Below, one piece after another: positions 57,001 to 64,000 of a stretch of 64,000 bases of DNA. Both the position numbers and the translations under genes were made by a program. The notes beneath the pieces were generated by a model. It was given only the letters and a program-made list of their open reading frames with translations, ran no database searches and was not told the DNA's origin. Origin of the DNA: Amphimedon queenslandica (Eukaryota > Porifera > Demospongiae > Haplosclerida > Niphatidae); assembly GCF_000090795.2 (NCBI RefSeq), contig NW_003546267.1, positions 176,526 through 240,525 of the forward strand, written 5' to 3'. The first letter of the stretch is position 1. Every line of letters starts with the position of its first letter.

Positions 57001-57590
57001 AAAAATGGCTCTAATATCATGCAATACTGTTGAAGAGCCAAATGTATCCACTTTGGTACTTATTCCTTTTTTCAACTGCAGAAGTTTGCAAAAGCACTTT
57101 TTGGATAAAAGTCACTTTTTCCTCATGAATGTGGGCTTACTTTCTTTATGAAACGTTCTCTTTGTCTTAACTGACTGCCTGCACTTCATAATCAGTAAAT
57201 TATATATTTACGCTATAATTGTAGAACCTTAATTGTTTCTTAACACCAACTGGAAAGTCATCAGCATCATACACAAATCAACTAGCATAAGAAATTTTAT
57301 AACTACTTTAAATCATTAACTGAAAAGACAACTGATATAACTGCATGGCTGCCTCTACCATTAATATTTCACAAAAATTAAAAGAAAAATCAATTATTTG
57401 TGATATTAAAAGTTAATTGGAGAAATTTCAGAAAAACACATAGTGATGATATAGGCTGAACTCAATCTTCTACTCCTTGAATGAGTCATGGAGTTACCAG
57501 ATGGTAGAGACAGAACAATTACGCCTGTTTAGAACTGTAAGTCTTTGCATTGCAGAACCAGTCATATCGACCCTTATAACACTTTGACAC
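57000..57590. other. No recognisable gene
   Basis: AT-rich, short frames only. It lies immediately upstream of the paired palindromes. Confidence 0.4.
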
Positions 57591-57595
57591 ATACT

Positions 57596-57678
57596 CACGA
57601 CTATAGTCGTGCGCCCACAACAGTAATGAGTGCATATGCGCGACTATAGTCGCGCATGCATTTTCATGTGTATAAAAG
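57596..57678 (+). promoter_or_regulatory. Paired palindromes upstream of a TATA box
   Basis: A perfect 16-bp palindrome CACGACTATAGTCGTG (57596-57611) and a perfect 22-bp palindrome (57636-57657) share the core CGACTATAGTCG. Their centres are 43 bp apart, about four helical turns. TATAAAAG follows at 57671-57678. The geometry looks like two dyad protein-binding sites in front of a core promoter directed rightward. The downstream transcript is unidentified; the nearest frame is at 57887-58165. Regulatory role is inferred. Confidence 0.5.
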
Positions 57679-57886
57679 CTTTAAAACTGGTTTTATGGGC
57701 AAAGTAGAGACTTTGTAGGATTTATCTAACCTTCTCCTTACAGTTTCTTAGGTTGAAAGCTGCTAGCTTGTGGCTCTAAGTTACAGAGGGAGAAACCATC
57801 GTCGTGTAGTTAGGCTACAATCAGGGCTTGCTTCACCACTCATACACGAAGCGCTCAAAAAATAGCAAACAGATTCTTTCTCTTCT

Positions 57887-58165
57887 ATGTCTGAGGAGTC
57901 TAAGGAGCTATCACAAGTGACTAAAAGGTATATGAAGCACATAGAAAGAAGGGAAACTGTTTTGCCTAACACCCGCCATAGAAACCAATGGAGAAATAAA
58001 GTGGGTGTGGTTTCAAAGCAACTCAGACAGGGAGCGTGTTTTCTCCCATTTCTCTGTTTCTATAGAGAGATCAAGCCTAAAACCTACACGATACCTGGAG
58101 TAGGACCTACAGAAGGCATATATAAAAGCAAACCATCGTGTTTTCGTGTTTTTAAGCCTTCTTGA
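57887..58165 (+). CDS. Hypothetical small ORF downstream of the palindromes
   Basis: 92-codon frame starting MSEESKELSQVTKRYMKHIE, basic, ending in FRVFKPS. I recognise no domain and no signal peptide. It begins about 210 bp after the TATAAAAG box, the only reason to consider it. A second TATATAAAAG occurs inside it near 58119. It may not be coding. Confidence 0.25.
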   Translation: MSEESKELSQVTKRYMKHIERRETVLPNTRHRNQWRNKVGVVSKQLRQGACFLPFLCFYREIKPKTYTIPGVGPTEGIYKSKPSCFRVFKPS

Positions 58166-58169
58166 CCAT

Positions 58170-59220
58170 GCAAAGCAGTGGAGAAGAGAAGTGGGCCTGG
58201 TCTCGAGGTAGTGGTACAAGGCTCTCTTTCATGCTTACTTTCTTTACTTGTGAAATAGGGAAAGCTCTAATTCATTGCTAGACTTTGTATATACACTTGC
58301 CATGTCCAGAAATGATTGGACACGGAGTAGTATAAGGAACAACATTATCAGTAAATTTCAGGATTCTCAAGGGTGTGATATCAGGAAAAGGCAATGGAAA
58401 TTAAAGTAACTTGCTGTTTCAGGAAGGTAAGATCTAATATGATGATTGTAGGCTTATTATACTATCCTAATGTTTGTTCCTTTTCTTCTCTTAGTTATAG
58501 TTAAGATTTCGGCAAATTCTTTGGAACAATTCGTCAAAGAAGTTCTTCATAGACCGCCATTGTACTTAATGTTTTCTATGTATAAACTTATAATAAAAAA
58601 ATTTTCTACTTTGTAAGCTTTGCATATTGAAAACACCTACATAACCTTTCCGTTTATAATTAGAGAATGAAAGTAATCCGTAGTTTGTTAAGAACATTCA
58701 TAGATATTACAACTAGCATTATAGGCGGCACCATTATGAGCACCATGAATAACAATCAATTTTAATTAATTAACTCATGAATAATAATGAAATAGCCAAA
58801 TAAATTGGCGCATAAACTTACTCTCAGGACTGCTGCAACAAACAAGACCAGATCTAACAGCTCGGATGATGTCCACTGCTGCCTCCAAATCTCTTACAAG
58901 GCTCTTCATCACTGGAACTTTAATTTGCAGCTACAAAAGAAGTCAATAGTGGCTCAAATTAATAAAGCAGGAATAAGCATGAGCAAAGCAACTTACTAGC
59001 ACTTAAACCCATCCTGAAGGAACCAAAAGTACCTATCATAGGTTTGCTAGAAGCCAGACTTTGCTGTAAACCTAGAAAACTTTAAAGCAATCTGTCACAT
59101 ATCTCAATAAGAATGCGGGAGTCACTACAGACCAAGAGCTTCATGATTGATGTTAAAGTACAAGACATTGTACCTCTTGCTGAACCTATGGAGGCAATAA
59201 AGTACATTTTAACTGTAAAA
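58170..59220. other. No recognisable gene
   Basis: Includes a small hairpin TGTCCAGAAATGATTGGACA near 58302-58321 and unassigned short frames (58805-58999). Confidence 0.4.
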
Positions 59221-59224
59221 AAAT

Positions 59225-60240
59225 AAGCTATTATTACTTTATATAAATAGAACAGAACTGGAAGAGAGAAATGCCATCATCAATGAAATACTAGCAGATA
59301 TTCATATCTACACTGACAGAAAGGAGAATAGGGGGAAAGGTATAGATGAAGTTGGTATAAGACAGAAAAGGAGAAAAATCACAGCAAATAAAGGATTATG
59401 CAAAAAAAGCTCTCTGGTTTTTGGACTCCTTTAATTTAGATGTCACTAATATTTTTCCGAAAATGAGGAAATCAAAGGAAGTCATTACTTTGGGGTATGA
59501 ATCATCTGTCTCACAGCTATGACAGGAGCAATTACGTGTATCTCATGGTAATGAGTCTTCTTCAACTTCTCTTTCAGCATCAATAGACGAGATATTGTTC
59601 CTATTTGACGGTTTTGGTGTCTCAGATGAATTTTATCACGAGCTATCAATGATGCATTTATCATTTCCTCACTCCTACCTGATAAAAGAAAGACGCAAAA
59701 TGATATCATCTAATGTACCCATACAACGATCACCACACAGTTACATTGGATGCTTTTGGTCATTGCGTGAACATATGGCAGAAATTCTCTCAGAGCAAGT
59801 GAGTTACCTTTTGAGTTTTATTTTTGGTTAAGACATAAATTAATATTTTTATTTAGGACAGTGATCAATAAAAATCACCTGTAACTGTTAAATTAAGAGG
59901 TGATGAAGTTCCTTTTCACCGTTCAACATCATATGTCCTACTCTCCTTTTCATTTCTCTTACTTGATAGCAATTGTCTCTCAGCTGCAGGTAAGCGACAT
60001 AATAATAATAGTAATGATAATAGTAATAATAATAATAATGCTAGGTCATCATACATTTGCCATAATTTCTGGTCATGAAGATTATCACTACTTACAGAAT
60101 GTATGCACACCAGTTTCGGAAGATATCAATTCCCTCATTGGCCAACCAACACTCCACGTTAATGATCAGGAAATACAGTTATCCATAGTTTTAGGTGGGG
60201 ATTATAAAGTAAGCTTAAAAATAAAAGTACACTGTAAAAA
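59225..60240 (+). pseudogene. Transposon-type protein of an uncharacterised animal family
   Basis: Frames in order give KDYAKKALWFLDSFNLDVTN, SASIDEILFLFDGFGVSDEF with YHELSMMHLSFPHSYLIKER, then SPVTVKLRGDEVPFHRSTSY and VLLSFSFLLLDSNCLSAAG. After a short break with an (AAT)n tract (60000-60040) come HHTFAIISGHEDYHYLQNVC, EDINSLIGQPTLHVNDQEIQ and LSIVLGGDYK. The GD-G-A-R-like block, the HTxAIxxGxExY block and the FLGGDYKFL block recur in this order in uncharacterised sponge and cnidarian proteins that I take to be transposon-derived. Here the GD block is altered and at least one TAA (near 59870) is present. A GTAAGC near the break could be an intron donor. No terminal repeats were seen. Confidence 0.5.
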
Positions 60241-60244
60241 CTAG

Positions 60245-60560
60245 ATAGTTAAATTGACTCACACTGGTAACATTAACTCAACATGGTATAGGTTGTATTA
60301 ACCCAGTGCTCAGTAAACTAGAAATACTGGTTAAAATTAACCCATCATGTGGTAAAACGTTAGGTAAAGTTAATTTCACTTCACAAATGGTTTAAAATAA
60401 CTCATGATTTTAACATAAATAATGAGCAATACATAACAATTCATTTTCTTTCTTCCTATAGGAATGAAGAACTGAAGGATATTTCGAAGAGTTAACAGGA
60501 ACGACTTGGACAGAGGATACCTCAGCTACAATATAACTCAAAATGTGGAGATCATACAAC
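60245..60560. other. No gene; degenerate GTTAAA/AACCCA repeats
   Basis: Short degenerate repeats (TTAACCCAGTGCTCAG, GGTTAAAATTAACCCATC) between the two pseudogenes. Confidence 0.4.
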
Positions 60561-60566
60561 AGAGTT

Positions 60567-60974
60567 TTAGACAGAAACTAATAAAAATAAATTTTTCTTA
60601 TTAATTTGTAGAATTTCAAGTACTATACCAAACTGTGGCTCATTGTCTATAACATTCAATACAATACAGAAATTGTTAAACATGTACTTAATTGAGTTCA
60701 GCTTAAGCCACTTAAACTTTGTAACAGTAGCATCTCTGTTGTAACTACATGTAAATAACCCTCTCTGAATATCCTCAGTCTCATAACTTAGTTTCCCTCT
60801 TCTTATAACTGGGCTAAAATTGAATTCCTGTGCTAGCAAACATTCTGTTTCAAAATGATAGGCTAGCCATAACTGATGATGCTTAGCTAATGTTAAAGTA
60901 ATATTTATAAAGTTACAAGAGTGTGCTGCTTGTTTAAAAAAGGCAGTGTCTACAGTGCCGGTACTGGCATCCAT
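60567..60974 (-). CDS. Hypothetical ORF, 135 codons
   Basis: Clean frame with HSCNFINITLTLAKHHQLWL, LSYETEDIQRGLFTCSYNRD and NVIDNEPQFGIVLEILQ. The Y-x-R followed by N/S-hydrophobic and the FG-x-V-x-x-I pattern resembles the C-terminal segment of some cnidarian or sponge transposon-type ORFs, but this is weak. It is opposite in strand to the pseudogenes on both sides. It could be an exon of a decayed gene continuing to about 61170. Confidence 0.35.
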   Translation of the reverse strand: MDASTGTVDTAFFKQAAHSCNFINITLTLAKHHQLWLAYHFETECLLAQEFNFSPVIRRGKLSYETEDIQRGLFTCSYNRDATVTKFKWLKLNSIKYMFNNFCIVLNVIDNEPQFGIVLEILQINKKNLFLLVSV

Positions 60975-63260
60975 TTTTGAGTGCCAGGTAGATCACGTGA
61001 TGCCCTATTTTTGTAACCCCTCCAATACCATTGCCCATTACACATGCTATTTCTGAAAACTCCTCCTTCCATGTTGGTCAGCTTTTTTCCTCTTTTGATG
61101 ACCTCAAAAGCCAGATCAGTGCATATGAGAAGTCTAATTATGTGAAGTTCTGGATCAGAGACAGTCATACCGTTGAAACTGCTAAAAAGAGGCTTGAATC
61201 CAGATAATTGAATGAAAGATTAAAATACTACGACATTACTTATTGTTGCATTCATGGGGGTAAGAAGTTTAGACAAATAATTGAGTTATAGTATACTGAT
61301 TTGTACTGTATTCATAGTACATTTAAAAGAGATTGCCCTGTAAAATTAAATTGTGTAGCAACAAAGGATAGTAATCATCTTGAAGTACAAAATGTCTGCC
61401 TGGAACACAATCAAGATACAAATGAGGTTGCTTGTTGTACATGTATTTAAATTTTTAATATGCGTACATAGAGCTTCTGCACAAGTTTTTGCCTCACGAA
61501 AGAGTGCTAAATGCACTGAAAAGCTTGAAGTAGACATGTTACTTGCTCTCAAGGCTAATAAGAAAATGGTGAAAGACAAGAAGACATGTATTACTTGAAA
61601 ACAGGTTTTACTAAAGGATCTCAGAAACATTGTGTCCAAATCAAAGTCAAGTGCTAGCCGGAATCATCTGAAAGCCTGTGTCAAGAAATTGACTGACAAG
61701 CATGGTATGTTCTGTATGGATTAATTAAAAAATATTTTAGTCTGTATTTATTTCTTTATTTTAGGAGCAACTGTTGATGTTGTTGCAAATGAAGATTCCT
61801 TGCTTACTGGTATCTTTTTTCAGGACAAGGAGATGAAAGATATGTTTGCTGCATATCCTGAAATCTTATTTATTGATGCTACATATAGACTACTTCAAAT
61901 CAGATTTCCAGTTTATTTATTATTATGTGAAGATGGTAATGGACAAAGCGAGATAGTAGCCGTGTTTCTTTTACTGGAAGAAAACCAGTTGTCACTTAAA
62001 TGTATGATTACTTTCTTCAAGAATCACAACCCTCAATGGTAGTCCATTCGTGTAGTAATGTCTGACAAAGATATCACAGAGAGAGAAGTTATAGCAACCC
62101 GAGCTTCCAGATTCACAACTCCTAATTTGCCTCTTTCATTGCTTAAGAAGTTTTCGATGGGAAACTATAATTAACAAAATGGGAATTACACCTGGACATA
62201 GAGATTTATGCCTTTCTCTTCTTCAACAAATGGCATATGCAGAGAATGAAGCCTGTCATGTGGATGTATATAAGCGTTTATGTGAAAGTACATCCCCAGC
62301 TGTTAAACAATACTTTGATTCTGAGTGGCATCCCATAGAAGTCAATGGACTATGGGCATGAAGTTTAGTACTGGCACTTTTCTCAGTTTCACCAACAACC
62401 GACTTGAATGCATCAATTTGAAGCTAAAGTCTGTGATTAGTAGAAATTCATCACTAGAAAATTTCATCGAAAATTTTTTATCATTCTACGGTTAATGTGT
62501 TCAGAAAGGAATGACAAAGCAGCTCTTGTCTCACAGAAAGTTCCCATTTTTTCATTCTACAAGGAATGCTTCCTATGTTGATTATATAAAATTTTTGACA
62601 CCATATGCTTTCAATTTTGTTCATCAAAATTTAGATTTATATTCAAATGTAGAGTTTAAAAGCACATCTCCTACATCATTCACTGTCACATACCATGGAC
62701 ATAACATAAAAGTTACTCCAGATAGTTGTTCATGCTGTTTTTTTTTCTCACTTTGACTCCCCTGCAGACATATAATCTCTGTTCGTACACATCTTGGGTT
62801 GGATATATGTGATGAGTCTTTATGTGATAAAAGATGGTCTTCATCCTACTGCAGAGTCTTCAGTCTGCTTCTTCAAATGTTAATATTCACTTCGTTAAAT
62901 CAAGGAAGAGCCTCTCACAGGTACATGTAACTGTAGTGACACGTGTACAGTAATATGAATACTTTCTATTCATTACTATAGATAAAAAAGTTTCATGCAG
63001 TGTCCGAAATTACAACAAAGCTAGCAGCTCTAGCCTCAGAAGATGGATCTCGTGGTTACATTTATTGACATGATACACTAAAAAGGTTAGCTACATCATG
63101 GGAAAAGGGAGTAAAAGTTAAAATAATTATGGAAGGTGAGTTAATTTAGTGTGATTTTATGCTATATTTAAATGAATCTATACATGTAGGTGATAGTGAC
63201 AATGGACTGAATTATGACGTAAGTGATGACAGTTGTGAGGATTCTTGTGAAGACATGGAT

Positions 63261-63384
63261 GATATGCATATAAAAGTGCCTCCATCTCCAGTCATTGAGA
63301 GATCAGTACCAGTAACATATATGATATGCATATAAAAGTGCCTCCAGCTCCAGTCATTGAGAGATCAGTACCAGTACGGCATCA
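63261..63384. repeat. 62-bp tandem duplication in the ZSWIM-like gene
   Basis: Two copies starting GATATGCATATAAAAGTGCC (63261 and 63323) and containing CAGTCATTGAGAGATCAGTA; one base differs (CCATCTCC against CCAGCTCC). 62 bp is not a multiple of three, so the second copy shifts the frame of the encoded acidic/Ser-rich linker. Confidence 0.93.
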
Positions 63385-63429
63385 TATAGCATCAGTACCT
63401 TTAAACACCTTATCAACAAGTATTACTTC

Positions 63430-63700
63430 ATCTATTGTGACATGTACACATTTGCTCCATCATTAAACTCTCAAATCACTCACTCTTCATCATGAATTAC
63501 TCAATCTATAAACTCTCAAAACACTCCCACTTCATTATTAATCACTCCACTCACTTCATCATTAATCACTTCTACACTATCACTCCTGTTTCATTGTCAC
63601 TTTCAATGGTCACATCTACTATACATGCTTCAACTAATACTTTTACATCTTCAGTCAGTTCACCATCATTTGCATGAGTTCCTTCATGTACGTCATCATC
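63430..63700 (+). repeat. Ser/Thr-coding low-complexity tract
   Basis: Degenerate CACTC/TCATCATTAATCAC repeats encode Ser/Thr/His-rich sequence between the SWIM part and the GRPKG motif; in intact relatives this is a variable linker. Confidence 0.6.
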
Positions 63701-64000
63701 CCTTTCTCCAACTGTCCCATTGTCTTCATTACACAGTAACTTTTAATATTGTGCAACCAACTAGTGTTAAATTTAATAGATATTACTGTGCCTCCTACTA
63801 TGAGTAAAAGAGGACGTCCAAAAGGGCGTGACTTAACTGTGATAGGCCTTCCATCAAAAAAAACAGAAGAGAACAAACGACAAATTACTACCATTTCTTA
63901 AATTGAGCTCCTGGACCAAAGAAAGTAAGTCCCAGTATACTGATTATATTTTTACTCCTAGTGCTTTTGGAGATGTTAGTTGATAAAGATGTTGTTAGAA

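Larger units (their letters stand above)
61046..63990 (+). pseudogene. ZSWIM/MULE-type gene with short introns, several stops
   Basis: N-terminal FAR1-like block: FHVGQLFSSFDDLKSQISAY, FWIRDSHTVETAKKRLES, then LKYYDITYCCIHGGKKFR and FKRDCPVKLNCVATKDSNHL. Then LALKANKKMV, and VLLKDLRNIV up to a GT-AG intron (61705-61764). After it comes the MULE transposase core: LTGIFFQDKEMKDMFAAYPE, ILFIDATYRLLQIRFPVYLL, EDGNGQSEIVAVFLLLEEN, VVMSDKDITEREV. Next MGITPGHRDLCLSLLQQMAY, TNNRLECIN-like block, RKFPFFHSTRNASYVDYIKF, a SWIM-type SCSCCFFF segment, further introns at 62921-62981 and 63136-63189, and SKRGRPKGRDLTVIGLPSKK near the end. Order and motifs match ZSWIM1/3-like proteins. Stops include TAG after NPQW (62041). 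It probably continues beyond the window. Confidence 0.8.

Noticed and set aside
61259-61317. Extra GT-AG intron in the ZSWIM-like gene
   Set aside because: The GTAAGAAG that would be the donor also encodes KKFR, which matches the family after CIHGG, so the intron cannot be asserted.

Overview
This is a eukaryotic window, almost certainly from an animal nuclear genome. There are no operons or ribosome-binding sites. One gene shows short GT-AG introns of 54-61 bp, AT-rich microsatellites are common, and two assembly gaps (N runs) are present. The only non-transposon genes I recognise are fibrinogen-related (FReD) genes. With the compact introns and the set of transposon families (Helitron with an OTU module, MULE/ZSWIM, Mutator-like, P-like, Tigger, integrase-like), this suggests a sponge or other early-branching metazoan. 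A demosponge is my best guess; this is inference, not proof.

Region 1-20.7 kb is one large compound satellite broken up by nested transposons. Blocks of a ~25-bp C/T-rich repeat alternate with blocks of a ~118-bp A-rich repeat. Inserted in them are a TA-flanked MITE, a hairpin-ended element, a decayed Helitron with an OTU-protease remnant, a foldback element, a decayed Ty3/Gypsy pol fragment and a 3.07-kb TA-flanked DDE transposon that itself carries two further insertions. Several insertions can be removed on paper to restore the satellite register exactly.

Region 20.7-30 kb holds pseudogenes: an RPA-like OB-fold protein, a coiled-coil fragment and a MULE transposase, plus a hAT-type MITE with an 8-bp target duplication. 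Region 30-37 kb is the host-gene part. It contains an intact 305-aa single-exon fibrinogen-like protein on the minus strand. A ~1.6-kb tandem duplication leads into a second, partial fibrinogen-like exon on the plus strand. One duplicate carries a complete 1.22-kb hairpin-ended element and the other is its empty site.

Region 37-44 kb contains a Mutator-like transposase (split by a MITE), a P-element-like transposase and a ~0.5-kb higher-order satellite interrupted by a hAT MITE. Region 44-51.6 kb is an integrase-like (rve) pseudogene split by a 5.48-kb hAT-type element that carries another hairpin element and the larger gap. Region 52.5-54 kb is a Tigger/Pogo pseudogene. Region 55.8-57 kb is a duplicated sequence, one copy of which received a TA MITE. 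Paired perfect palindromes sit just upstream of a TATA box at 57.6 kb. Region 59-64 kb ends with a transposon-type pseudogene, an unassigned minus-strand ORF and an intron-bearing ZSWIM/MULE gene with several stops.

The elements do not form a pathway. The window records successive insertions, most of which can be ordered relative to each other.
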